Counted from the first letter of the stretch, positions 44,570-56,850 are shown. The stretch is DNA of 64,000 bases from Pseudisothecium myosuroides (GCA_951799445.1 OX637288.1:9922501-9986500), one strand, 5' to 3'. A program made the numbers and translations. Notes: generated from the sequence alone by a model not told the origin.

Positions 44570-47460
44570 CACTATAAGAAACCCGTGTTTTTTTTTATCC
44601 CTGGATTCTGCATGTTGATGTCTTGTGTGATGTCAAGAAACATCAGCCTGGACGTCCAAAATTTTGCGTTGCCTGAGACATGCCAAAAACATCAAAAATC
44701 TTGTCTGACATCCAAGTATTTTCGACCAGAGATCCAAAAAAACATTGGTCAACGGGGTCCTCAAAGGCCGCCATGTGACTGCCATTAAGCGCCACGCAGC
44801 CACAGGCAGCCACGTAGGAATTTTTTCATCCATTCTCGTCCATGACGTGGCATATGAGGTGTCACGTGACGTGGCGACGGGCAAAGTGATGTGGCATCCA
44901 GCAAGGATGACGTGGCATGCCACGTCAGCAAAGTTTTCTGCAGTCTAAGAATTTTAATATTGTCTTTGAAGACATCAAGTTAGACATCTACACGTTTTTT
45001 GAGATGTCAACTCAAACATCTAGACGTTTTTATAGATGTATTTTGGGACGTCACCTTAGATGTCCAGATATCTTGTGACATCAATGTAGATGTCTACTTT
45101 TCATCATAAATATCCTTGGCAATGTTTAATGTGATTTAGGAAAACAAAATGATGTCATGTTAGACGTTCATGTGATTAAATGCACTATTTGGCATGATGT
45201 TAATATGAACACTCTCATATCTCTTACATGCCATTCACATGCATTTCATAATGTCCAATACAACATGCCATACACAATATACCATACATAGTACACTATA
45301 CACCATACAAAATATACCATACATAGTACACTATACACCATACAAAATATACCGTACAAAATACACCATACTTGGCAATTATATCACATGGCTTTAAAAG
45401 CCACTTTATGTGAGTATATAGAGGGGAGAAGACGGGCTCTTTATACAAGTGGAGTGGTAGGAGGGAAGACAAACCATATGGGATATATAAAATGCAAGAA
45501 TTACGTTTCTATAAAGGCAGCACGTAGACGTCCAGCAGGACGTTAAGTTGGATGTCATGAGGACAAAGTGGGTTGTCCACTTCCATGTCTTTTGGAAGAA
45601 TACTAATGTCTTCTAGACATCCATTGAGGGACAAAGGTAGTGGTGCCTGATGATGAGTGTGACATGCGTTTGATATCATTGCCATGTGTAGAGTTACTTA
45701 TGTCATTCAATGTATGCATCATTTTCTCAATTGCCCAAGATATTGTTGTATCTAGAATTTTCTCACTAGCAATGCAAATACAATTCATTGCACTATTTCA
45801 CCTCAGAGAAATTGAAACCATGCCAGATGTGGTTCAGCTGCGGAATGAGTAAACGACAAAGAATTTGTTGGTTTGCAACCACCAGTGCAAGAGACAGTCC
45901 CTCTTCAATGTCCCTGGGGCAATGTTGACAACTTCAGAGACATACTAGGTGACAATGTTGTGTCGAAGGATGAAGGTTAGAGCCTGCTAGTCTTATATGT
46001 TTCAGTGGGGCTGCATGCAGACGTCTGGGTGGATGTCAATAAGATAGAATGTGTGGTCTACATGCATGTCTGCCAAGACGTACCAAGACGTATCATGAAG
46101 GCAATTGTACCCACATCTGTCACCTAAGACGTGTTTGGCACGTTGATGCCATATTGAAGATCACCTATACAAAATGCAGGCATGATTTTTGACTGGACAT
46201 ATAGATTGCCTTGTCTTGTATGTGAATAGTAGTATTCAAAAATCCGTACATTTATCACATTCCTTATCCAATGAGAGTAGTCTATCTACTTTGTTCAAAC
46301 CTTCTGTCCTTTTCCATATGCATGTACCATTCCACATTCATATTTGTTGTCCAAAATCAACCGAGATGATGTTTTGTGCCAAGAAACTAGAAATGAAGAG
46401 TACCGACTATGTACGTTTATGCTATTTGTCGCCATGTATGGAATACGCTGAATGAGGAAGTAGTGGACATTGATGTTGTCGAAAGAATGGCTCTTAGTCA
46501 TGTCCTAAGCAACGGGACATGGAAGACGACACCGTCCTTTGCTAGTTCCAAATACCAAAACTCCTATAGAATCAAATAGAACACAATCAAAAGGTACCAC
46601 ATCATTCATAATGAAATGCAATAGTGCAAGATCTTTATTGAAATTGCGTCTTCCAAAACGTTCAAACGTCTCCATTGACGTCCCTTTAGATGTTGAGACT
46701 TCTGTGACTACGTCTCATTTTACGTGGTGACGTCTATAGTGACGTTATAGAAGACATTCTACTGTCTTATACAATGTCTGTGACAACATCTCTATGCCTA
46801 CGTAGACATCTCCAAAATAAGCGTAGAAAATGATTAGAAACAAGCCCCTTTTGCTGACATGGCATGCCACGTCAGCAAAATTTGATGCCACGTCAGTCAA
46901 TTTCCAGGTGGCATGCCATGTCATCAGCCACATCATCATTTTTTTTGGAAGTTTGCCCGGTGGCTACCCTTACCCCTTTTTTTTAACCTTGGTTAGCCTT
47001 TGTACGTAAGATCAAAGTAATTTTTCTAAACTTGTCCAACGTGAAAATTGGTCAACAAAGCTGACCTGGCAATTAATGATTTTGCGGACACCCCTGAGGA
47101 CATCACTGCGTCCTTAGCCATGTCATAAAAAATCTTGGCATCTATGGTAACATCCACTTGTTTTCAATGTAATTTGTCGGTGTCATCTAAAACATCCACA
47201 GAATCTCTCCAAAATCGTGCCCCGTGTCTCAGACATCTTGATGTCTCCGCGGACATACACTAGTAGAAAATCGGGCCCGATCTGTTGTTTTGGTCGCGTT
47301 GATCATCAACAGATTTTTGTTCATGAACAAAAATCTGTTGATGATCAACGCGACCAAAACAACAGATCGGGCCCGGTTTTCTACTAGTGATAGTATATTC
47401 GGCCTTGGACATCACATGTTTTTGCTCCGACATCAAAAAAAACACGGGTTTCTTACAGTG
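44570..47460. mobile_element. Non-autonomous CACTA (EnSpm) transposon, 2.9 kb
   Basis: Ends CACTATAAGAAACCCGTG and the inverse of CACTGTAAGAAACCCGTG, with 3-bp target duplication AAG at 44,567-44,569 and 47,461-47,463. Inside are dozens of GATGTC/GACATC/GACGTC words on both strands near the ends, the usual subterminal transposase-binding arrangement of CACTA elements. Palindromes built on GACGTGGCATGCCACGTC lie at about 44,907 and 46,855. No transposase frame is seen, so it would depend on a partner elsewhere. It carries a nested CACTA miniature at 47,258. Confidence 0.85.
47258..47389. mobile_element. 132-bp palindromic CACTA miniature, nested
   Basis: CACTAGTAGAAAA at the left and TTTTCTACTAGTG at the right, flanked by ATA on both sides (47,255-47,257 and 47,390-47,392). 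The two 66-bp halves are reverse complements with one mismatch and no spacer; the axis lies between 47,323 and 47,324 in GTTCATGAAC. The internal words GTTGATCATCAAC and AAAATCTGTTGAT match the left end of the CACTA element at 47,871, so it probably derives from that family's termini. Confidence 0.9.
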
Positions 47461-48106
47461 AAGTTTCTTACAGTATTTATGTGGAGAAGGATTAAAAAAT
47501 AAATTGTGCGGTGATTGGCAAGTTTACTCTAGCCATCAGATTGTTGTTGCACTTTCTTTTCTATTCCAAAAATAGCAAAAATTACCAACTAAGTCCAATG
47601 ACCAAGAAGGAAACATATCCTTTTCTCTAAAACCGTTTAATAAAGTGTAGTTAATTAGAACTCATCTAAAAAAATATGCATGTTTGTGTGTTTTTAGGCT
47701 TTTTGCATTGAAGGTGGTGAGTAATGGAAGGAGATTTCTAAGGACTTCATGCGTTGCTTATACTCCCTTTGTTTCTGAAAAAAACATGGGTTTTGAAGAA
47801 GATCCTGTCTTAAGGCTAATTGTAGTAGTTAGGGAGCTATAATGCACTTTTGATAGTTAACATGCTAATACACTAGTAGAAAATTCAACATTCAAATCAA
47901 CAGAAAACTGTTTTTTTTTTTTGTTGATTTGGTCACGTTGATCATCAACTAAAATCTGTTGATTATTTCTATTGATTTGGTCAATTTCAAGTAAAAAATT
48001 TAAAAAAAATTAATTAATTAATTAATTTTTTTTGGCTGCCCTAAATTTCCGAGTAGCAAAAAAGAATTTTTTCACGCTTCTCAGAAATTTCGAGCAACCC
48101 TAGGAG

Positions 48107-48185
48107 TCACCCGCTGCCCATGGGATTTGAACCCAAGACCTTGGGCTTAGTAACCGAACGATCTAACCAACACAACACACTTGTA
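48107..48185 (-). repeat. tRNA-derived (SINE-head-like) segment
   Basis: On the minus strand TTGGTTAGATCG (A-box-like, 48,159-48,170) is followed about 30 bp later by GGTTCAAATCC (B-box, 48,123-48,133). The latter sits in a good T-arm, TGGG-TTCAAAT-CCCA. The acceptor stem does not pair, so it is not a functional tRNA. A weaker B-box-like piece is at 48,655-48,669 in the same orientation. Confidence 0.6.
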
Positions 48186-48194
48186 ATCACATGT

Positions 48195-48650
48195 GAAATG
48201 TATATATATTTTTCTTACTTATTCATTTAGAATTTTGTGTTTTCAAACACAGCAGACTTTGGTGGCCGTTTAGGCATAGAAAAACAATTTTTTTCAAAAA
48301 ACTTTGAACTAAAAAAAGTTGGTAAATCAATTTAAGTTTCATCTCCAAAAATCCGTTTGAGATTTGGAGACTCCAATCAAAAGTTATGGACAAATTTCAG
48401 AGAGGATGTTTGAATATGTCAAAGAAAATGCCCCTTCCAACCCCCCTCTGAAATTTGTTCATAACTTTTGATTGGAGTTTTGAAATCTCAAACGGATTTT
48501 TGGAGATGAAACTTAACTTGACTTACCAACTTTTTTTAGTTCAAAGTTTTTTAGAAAAAGTTATTTTACTATGCCAAAATGGTCACCAAAGTTTGCTGAG
48601 TTTTAAAAAAAACACGAATTGCGAATGATTAAGTAAAAAAAAGTTCATTG
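48195..48650. mobile_element. Foldback (MITE-like) element inside the CACTA element
   Basis: Near-complete inverted repeat about an axis near 48,425. AGACTTTGGTGGCC, TTTAGGCATAGAAAAA, CTTTGAACTAAAAAAAGTTG and CATCTCCAAAAATCCGTTTG on the left are mirrored on the right. It is the same family as the foldback at 35,420, without the LINE insertion. Confidence 0.8.
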
Positions 48651-49754
48651 CACATAGGATTTGAACCCCGATGTTTAAACTCCCAAACGACCAAATGGCT
48701 TTTTTTTGGCAACATAGCAATAATTGTGGGCATGCAACTTATTACAAATGGAATTTTTCTTGTTTTTCTTCAAAATTTTCACATAACATGTGGTCAAAGG
48801 AAGCTTCAAGGTAGCCGCAACAATTTTTGTAACTTTTGATACATAATTAAAAGTTATTGCATGACATATTTTTAATTGCTTGGTGGGCAACTCAGGCAAC
48901 TAAAAAAAAATCGTTTTCTTAAGAATAAAAAATTTCAACTTGGTTTCCTAGATTTATATTTACTTGAAAAGCTTAGAATCATTGTATTAGTACTAAGAAG
49001 AAAGGTATGAGGAGTTTTATTTTCTAGGCAATTAAGAAATTTCTACTCGAAAATGAACTTTGAAGTCCTTTATTTAATTCAATTTGCAATATTTGCAAAA
49101 AAGCAAAACCATTGAATGTAGATTATTTATTACAACATTACAAACATTAGCATTGGAATTTTTCAATTGTGGAACTAAATTCTTAACAATTTAGAATTTT
49201 AAATCATACTCTACTTCTTTTTTTTATAATTTTTTTCAAATATGAATATGGAATATTTTTTGTTGAAATATTTCTTATTTATTTCCAACTTATTTCTTCA
49301 ACAGATTATGGAGAGTAACAAGTTGTAGAATCTACACATTTTTGTCCAAAAAGTTTGTAATGAAAGATGAAATCTAGTTAATAATTTGAGAAGGATTGAA
49401 AATACTTTCTTTTTAAAATCCAAGCGGCATAATCTCGCAATTGGTAAGGCTTTCAATGTATTAACCTTACCCTATTACAATGAAACAAAAACATTCTAAA
49501 AGATTCCAAAATATTAAAGATTCTATAAGATTTCCAAAGATTCTATAAGATTCTATAAGATTCCTAAAAGATTCCTAAAATATTCTAGATTCCTTGAAAT
49601 TTTGTTGATTTGGTCATTGCTTTATCCAAATCAATAGAAAGTGGTTGGTCATTTTGTTGGCTTTCACAGAAAGTCCTTACACTGCTCCAAACAACAGAAA
49701 TGAACAGAAATCAGTTGATTTCCTGTTGATTTGGTCGTGGTTTTTCTACTAGTG

Positions 49755-51489
49755 ATATAAGAAGTAATGCACTTTTTAGATAGCCAACATGCTTTTTGAA
49801 AAGGAAACATGCTTATCAAGGGAGCATATTGAAGTTTTTTGATACTTCATCGCAAAACGCTTCTAGTATTATGAAAAGTTTTGTGTGAAGTAACTGCGAT
49901 TTACATTTGTGTTTTCCAGATTGATCCAATATGCTTGTTTCTATTAGTAAGCACACTACCTAAGCACTGCAACTTGTCTTGGCCAACCAAAACTATTTTA
50001 AAGACCAAATATAGAGTGATGGTGGACAATCTTCTATTCATAAATTAATGAAGAAGATGAGTCCATTCATTGTTCAACAATGAAAGGAAAAGAAGAATTA
50101 CCCAAGCATTGAATGGATCAACAATTGAAGATTTACCATGAACAGTATACCATTGACAAAGCGGTGGGTGAGTGGGTCCATGAAGTTACTTTCAGTCAAC
50201 ATATGAAGGATATCATTTGGTCCATGAAGAATGCCAAATTGGTTGGCTTCTTGTGCAAATTAAATAGAATAATATCCTAATAGGAAATCACTCTCTACTA
50301 TAATAAGTTTGAACTATGATGGGAGATGGTCAAGTAGGACTAATCAAAGCTATTAGGTTCATTTCCAAACTAGGTAATACAACTTAAGGACAAGGAGATT
50401 CAAATTCAATAATAATAATTTTTTCCAATTAAACAAATTCCATGTATAGAAACATTCACAAATATATAACACACACACTTACCAATTCTAAATCAAATGT
50501 TCATTATACAACTAGGAAACACATACATTTTTCATAATCCAATAAACACTTCTCACAACTCCAATTGGATATATAACTTCAAACATAAAATAGTGTGCTG
50601 TAAATGCGCCCCTTTCCTTGAAATCGCCCCTATAATTAGCTGTGGAATGAATTGGAAGTGATCCTAAAATTGAACCACTTCAAATATTGAGTGAATCAAG
50701 GAAAATTGGTTTTTTATTGCATAAGCCAATCATTACCCTATATTCATGCAAACCTATGAAAAAGGTAGACCAACCCTTAAACTGTTGCTTTTAGAGCATC
50801 CTACCTTAAATCCATTCACAATCCAATTAACCTCGAAGCACTTCGACATCCATATTTTGGACAATGAACTGAGGGCTTCAAGGCACTCTGTAGTCCAACC
50901 AACTTCTCATTCATCCAATGTAATGTTTGAATCTAGAAAAGACAACCTTCTTGAACAACCACATTCATGAAATTCCAATAAATGATATTTTTGTACAAAG
51001 ATACAAGCAAAAATGCACAAAAAATTAAAAAAGGATTGAAGTGTTTAGAAGTTAAACCATTCGCATACCCTCACAAATTTGGTAATCAACTCTTTACTTT
51101 TTATTGTAACAAAAGATCAAAATATAGCCCACTAAGATTGGACTTGTATGCTCTCCATGGCAATAATTGAAAAACAACTCCAAATAGGTCCCATTAATAG
51201 TCCATTAAATGGTTGACAAATTTCAACCACCAACTTGGCTTTTCAAATCTTACACGACAACTACCCAACTAGCCAATTAGGTTTTACACTCACTAATGCC
51301 TATTTGGATTAATTAATATCCTTTTACACTAGACTAACACCCATTGGAAGATTAAATGACCAAACTAGGGAAAAGATATCCAAATTGGAAGAATCGACAC
51401 AAATTAAAGAAAATAAATCCCATTTGGAACCTATCTACATCTCTTTCACAACAATTGTTAAACCATACCTAATCTAAAGGTTTAGACTT
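49755..51489. other. AT-rich intergenic DNA, no gene recognised
   Basis: Short biased frames only. 50,625-50,800 is related to 33,650-34,030. Confidence 0.55.
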
Positions 51490-52479
51490 AGACCACCACA
51501 TTTCTACTAGTAAAGTCTCCAAATGAATCTAGTAGCTCCTCAAGCCACCAACAACATTGTAGAATCAAGTTCAACATTTCCATAGATTTAGGTTAACTTT
51601 AGACTATATGATCACTTTCTTTGGGATCCAATTTAATCAAAAGTAGGAGATTTAAACAACTTTAGTAAGGTTCTCAAGCTTTCAACAGTGTAGATTCAAC
51701 ACTTATAAGTTCAACTTTTTGAAACATTTGGCTAAATTTCAAACTCCACTTCCTCCAAGATTCAATTGATTCAGATTTTGAAGGCCTCCAAAAGAATCTG
51801 CTAGCTTCTTTACATTATAACAACCGTACAGATTCAATAATTTCAACTACCTCAAATTTCCAAAGCATTCAAGGTAGCTTTAGAATCCACTTCCTCCAAG
51901 AAGAACTTTGCATCTTCTAGGTGAATCTCAACACTCACTCACAATATACTTTCTAATAATTGGAAATCTCAAATTAAAGAGCATTTCTGCAAATCCAATT
52001 TTTGCAAATTCGTGAGTTGTCCTCATGACCCATATAGACTCTTTAAAGTTGCAGAACCACAAAGATCTAAATTTGTCAAGTTGCACAATTATCCAAATGG
52101 CTCACACAAATTTTGAATACTACACTCAAATAGAATCAGGTCCCTAAGATTCGCAAAATCTAGATTGCCAATGATTGAAAATTCAGATTCCAAAGAATTC
52201 TAAGTTCCTCAAAAGACTAAGATAAACTTTAGATTCCACTTTCTCCAAAATCCAAATGATTCAAATTTTGGAGGCCTGCCAACAAATTTGGTACCTACAC
52301 AAGCTTACCACAACACTTCTAAGCTGCTCAACTTTCCAAAGGTTTTGGACAAACTTTGGATTCCACTCCCTTTAAGATCCAAGTTTTCCAAATTTTGGAT
52401 GCCTTCAAATGACATTAGAATTTACACACCATAATACCGTACATTCAACTCTTCCAAGTTGCTCAACTTTCTAAACAAT
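51490..52479 (-). pseudogene. Decayed 3' leucine-rich repeats of the TNL gene
   Basis: Repeat-unit fragments (CCACTTCCTCCAAGA, TTTTGGAGGCCT, AAATTTCCAAAG on the plus strand) continue in phase-scrambled form past the stop at 52,480. The first is recognisable as KLSNLEELNV after several lesions. The LRR array was once longer by perhaps six units, and its distal end is eroding while the proximal part is homogenised. Confidence 0.65.
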
Positions 52480-54885
52480 TTAGGTATATTTTATATTCCA
52501 ACCCCGTAGATCCAACACTTCCAAGTTGCTCAACTTTCCAAAAGATTCAGGTAAACTTTGGATTCCACTCCCTCCAAGATCCAATTTTTGCAAATTTTGG
52601 AAGCCTCCAAGCGAATCCGGTAGTTCCACAAGCTCGCGACAAACCCGTAGATTCAACACTTCCAAGTTGCTCAACTTTCCAAAAGATTCAGGTAAACTTT
52701 GGATTCCACTTCCTTCGAGTTCTATGTTTTTCAACTTGTGGAGGCCTCCAATTGAATCTGGTAGCTCTACAAGCTTACCACAATATCGTAGATTCAACTC
52801 TTCCAAATTGCTCAACTTTCCAAAAGATTCAGGTAAACTTTGGATTCCACTCCCTCCAAGCTTTATGTTTTTCAAGTTTTGGAGGCCTCCAAATGAATCT
52901 GGTAGCTCTACAAGCTTACCACAATATCGTAGATTCAACTCTTCCAAATTGCTCAACTTTCCAAAAGATTCAGGTAAACTTTGGATTCCACTTCCTTCGA
53001 GCTCTATGTTTTTCAACTTGTGGAGGCCTCCAATGGAATCTGGTAGCTCTACAAGCTTACCACAATATCGTAGATTCAACTCTTCCAAATTGCTCAACTT
53101 TCCAAAAGATTCAGGTAAACATTGGATTCCACTCCCTCCAAGATTCAATTTTGGCAAATTTTGGAGGCCTCCAAGCAAATCCGGTAGTTCCACAAGCTCG
53201 CGACAAACCCGTAGATTCAACACTTCCAAGTTGCTCAACTTTCCAAAAGATTCAGGTAAACTTTGGATTCCACTTCCTTCGAGGTCTATGTTTTTCAAGT
53301 TTTGGAGGCCTCTAATTGAAGCTGGTAGCTCTACAAGCTTACCACAATATTGTAGATTCAACTCTTTCAAATTGCTCAACTTTCCAAAAGATTCAGGTAA
53401 ACTTTGGATTCCACTTACTCCAAGATCCAATTTTTGCAAATTTTGGAGGCCTCCAAGCAAATCCGGTAGTTCCACAAGCTCGCGACAAACCCGTAGATTC
53501 AACACTTCCAAGTTGCTCAACTTTCCAAAAGATTCAGGTAAACTTTGGATTCCACTTCCTTCGAGCTCCATGTTTTTCAAGTTGTGGAGGCCTCCAAGCG
53601 AATCTGGTAGCTCTACAAGCTTACCACAATATCGTAGATTCAACTCTTCCAAATTGCTCAACTTTTCAAAAGATTCAGGTAAACTTTGGATTCCACTCCC
53701 TCCAAGCGAATCCGATAGTTCCACAAGCTCGAGACAAACCCGTAGATTCAACACTTCCAAGTTGCTCAACTTTCCAAAAGATTCAGGTAAACTTTGGATC
53801 CCACTTCCTTCGAGCTCTATGTTTTTCAACTTGTGGAGGCCTCCAATTGAAGCTGGTAGCTCTACAAGCTTACCACAATATCGTAGATTCAACTCTTTCA
53901 AATTGCTCAACTTTCCAAAAGATTCACGTAAACTTTGGATTCCACTCCCTCCAAGATCCAATTTTTGCAAATTTTGGAGGCCTCCAAGCGAATCCGATAG
54001 TTCCACAAGCTCGAGACAAACCCGTAGATTCAACACTTCCAAGTTGCTCAACTTTCCAAAAGATTCAGGTAAACTTTGGATTCCACTTCCTTCGAGCTCT
54101 ATGTTTTTCAAGTTTTGGAGGCCTCCAAATGAATCTGGTAGCTCTACAAGCTTACCACAATATTGTAGATTCAACTCTTCCAAATTGCTCAACTTTCCAA
54201 AAGATTTAGGTAAACTTTGGATTCCACTTCCTTCGAGATCTATGTTTTTCAACTTGTGGAGGCCTCCAATGGAATCTGGTAGCTCTAGAAGCTTACCACA
54301 ATATCATAGATTCAACTCTTCCAAATTGCTCAACTTTCCAAAAGATTCAGGTAAACTTTGGATTCCACTCCCTCCAAGATCCAATTTTTGCAAATTTTGG
54401 AGGCCTCCAAGCGAATCCGGTAGTTCCACAAGCTCGCGACAAACCCGTAGATTCAACACTTCCAAGTTGCTCAACTTTCCAAAAGATCCAGGTAAACATT
54501 GGATTCCACTTTCTTCAAGGTTCAACTTTTTCAAATTTTCGAGGCCTCCAAATGAATCAGGTAGCCTCTTGAGCTTGCCATTACACTGGAGATGTAGCAC
54601 TTCCAACTTCCTCAAATGTCCAAAAGATTTAGGCAATCTATCTACCGAATTATAGGTCCAATACAATATCACCAATTCATTGTTCTTAGGTACCTCTGGA
54701 AAATGTCTCAATGGTGTATGGGATATGTTGATGCACTCAAGCCAAAGCAAGTTTTCTGGAAGTGATGACATTGAAAACAAGCCACCCTGACTTCTGAAGA
54801 TACGCAATCCTTTCATGAGAGAAAGGTCAACATGAATTTGGAGACTCCCCGGAATGATCAAAGTTTGAACAGAACTTGAAAGTGA
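52480..54885 (-). pseudogene. LRR exon of the TNL gene
   Basis: After the acceptor CTGTACAG the frame reads SLSSSVQTLIIPGSLQ, LPENLLWLECINISHTPLRH, then about 15 units of 47 residues. Two unit types mainly alternate: SNLEELNLRYCGKLVELPDS with an IELEG-type end, and SNLEVLNLRVCRELVELPDS with a LDLGG-type end. One unit is 11 residues short (LSDSLGG directly followed by SGIQSL). A TGA at 54304-54306 replaces the CGA codon used at this place in other units (LNL-stop-YCGKL), splitting the exon; the final stop is at 52,480. LRRs in TNL receptors sense effectors or guarded host proteins. The antisense strand is open for 709 codons only because of the repeat periodicity. Confidence 0.85.
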
Positions 54886-55169
54886 CTGTACAGAGACATA
54901 AAAAAAAAATCAAATGAAATGAAATATACAAATGATTCTTGGATCAAAGAAAGCATAGATAAATTCAAAAAGAATATATTGCATGTTTCCATGTATAAAA
55001 TTTAAGGGGGACCACATACTCAACAATTTTAGGATCCTCAAACAATCAAACTAAGCAAACAATCCTCCTACACTCTATTCAAGCTTTCTCATAAATTGGC
55101 CACAATTCAAAATTGCATTATAAAACTAAAAAATTGATCAAATTAAGGGTCAATGGATATCAAACATAC

Positions 55170-56280
55170 CTCATTCTTATTCAACAATGCCAAGGAATTA
55201 GAATCCCAAGAGCGTTCCACACTTGACCTTTCGTGCTTGGAAATGGCACGGCCCATGTCTCGCAAGTGGTCGTGCATGCCAAAGTCACCAAACTCATCAA
55301 CTCTAATCAAGGCCTTCTCCACAAGGCTCCGCACACCCAATGTTGCAGACCAACCTTGGGATCTCCAAACAAGTTTAGCCATCTCCACAGATGCTCCCAA
55401 TAATGCACATGCAATATCCAAAAACATTTCTTGCTGTTGTTTTTGAAGAGTGTCATACCTAATTCGAAGACATTCAAATATCTTCCTCTCGTCCATGATA
55501 GTGCCACACTTTAACTTCTTCAAAACTTCCTTCCAAATCTCTACATCTTCCTCATCCCTTAAAAGAGATCCACAAACTTTCAACACCAACGGAACTCCAC
55601 CACATGCCATACTAACATCTCCAACAAGACCTCGAAATCTTTGAGGTACTTTCCCATCACCTCCAAATGCATGACATGCAAAGACACTTTGAGAATCTTC
55701 TTTGCTTAAGAGTTGAACATCATGCGTGTAAATCTCATGATTGACCTGAAATGAAGTTGACTTCTCAAATACGCGACAGTTTCGAGAAGTGACAATGCAC
55801 ATGCTACCTTCCTTGAGCATTTTGCGTGACATCAAATAATCCATCTCACCATGGTCACGAACATCATCCAAAACCAAAAGAAATTGTTTTATAGGTAACC
55901 TTTCCTCAAGAATAGCAAAACCCTTCGATTTGTCTACAATAGTTGGCATTGACTCATTCTCACACAAGGCCTTCAAAATATGATTTTGGACACTTGTCAC
56001 ACCACCTTGATTCACCTTCTCTGCTACATCTTCCACATAACACCTCGCATCAAATCTTCTCCCCAATTGGTTGTATAACTCCCTCGCCAAGGTGGACTTT
56101 CCAATTCCACCCATTCCCCACAATCCCAACATCAACACTTCCTTCTCAACAATGGTTTGAATGAGGTTCTTAGTAACTTGCTTCATGCCCACAATATAAC
56201 CACCCACATTCAAGGGAATGGGCTTATTTGCCAATTCAAAGATCTTTCCAACAACCTCTAGTATCAAGTCCTTTTCCAAC
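55170..56280 (-). CDS. NB-ARC exon of the TNL gene
   Basis: A 370-codon exon between the acceptor TTTGCAG and the donor GTATGTTT. Visible motifs in order are the P-loop GMGGIGKST, kinase-2 FLLVLDDV, kinase-3 MCIVTSRN, GLPL as CGGVPLVL, and MHD as MHDHLRDMG. All key residues of an ATP-dependent switch are present and there is no stop. The flanking introns are 89 bp (56,281-56,369) and 284 bp (54,886-55,169), the latter phase 0. In a working receptor this domain would hold ADP at rest and oligomerise on activation. Confidence 0.9.
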
Positions 56281-56369
56281 CTGCAAACAAATTGTAGCAA
56301 ATTAAATTAACACACACTACAATGTCAATGTCTAATTCAACCACAATACTCTTTAAAACATATACTTAC

Positions 56370-56850
56370 CTCTTGTCTCCCACATTGTACTCCCAACCAT
56401 TGAACTCCGAAGCTCTCTTCAAATCGGCCCTCCATTCATCAATCACTATCTCACCATGCTCCTCTAACAATCTCTTACATTCACCATCTAGTTGACCCTT
56501 TTTTGGAAATCTCACTTCTGATGGTTGAATTTTGTAGAAGATTGGGAGCACCTTCACTGAAGCAGAGTTCAACATTGCATGTAACTCTTTCAAACACCAT
56601 TCCGATTGGACAAAAGTCTCAGAGAAGATGACTAGGGCTAGGGGTGTCGTTTGGATGGCATGATCAATGCATTCCCAAGAATGTTGGCCTTTACCAATGG
56701 CTATGCAATCCAGAAAGGGATGCAATCTAGAAAGGGATGCAATCCAGCTCTTTTCAAAGCATCATACAAATAGCTCACAAAGCTTGTCTTGGTGTCAAGG
56801 CCTTTGTGACTTATAAACACATCATAGTTTCCAAATTCATCTGTACAACA
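56370..56850 (-). pseudogene. TIR exon of the TNL gene, frame broken by a 17-bp duplication
   Basis: The first frame reads DEFGNYDVFISHKGLDTKTS, then YLYDALKRAGLHPFLD, typical of a plant TIR start. A 17-bp direct duplication (units at 56,705-56,721 and 56,722-56,738, GCAATC(C/T)AGAAAGGGAT on the plus strand) then throws it into a stop. The second frame resumes LHPFLDCIAIGKGQHSWECI and continues through LALVIFSETFVQSEWCLKEL to WEYNVGDKR at a GTAAGTAT donor. Removing one unit gives a continuous TIR. No in-frame ATG is visible, and the exon may begin at the acceptor TTGTACAG, so an N-terminal exon could be missing. Confidence 0.8.

Larger units (their letters stand above)
47871..49754. mobile_element. 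Non-autonomous CACTA transposon, 1.9 kb
   Basis: CACTAGTAGAAAATTC at the left end and TTTTTCTACTAGTG at the right, with target duplication ATA at 47,868-47,870 and 49,755-49,757. Subterminal words ATCAACAGAAA and GTTGATTTGGTC recur at both ends. No transposase frame is seen. It has captured or been invaded by a foldback (48,195-48,650) and tRNA-like sequence (48,107-48,185). Confidence 0.85.

Noticed and set aside
48107..48185. Functional tRNA gene on the minus strand
   Set aside because: The B-box and T-arm are good, but the acceptor stem does not pair, so it is a tRNA-derived repeat.
52526..54655. 709-codon open frame on the plus strand over the LRR exon
   Set aside because: It is antisense to a clear LRR array whose 141-bp period is a multiple of three, so absence of stops repeats with the unit. 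The translation (repeats of FPKDSGKLWIPLP) matches no fold.
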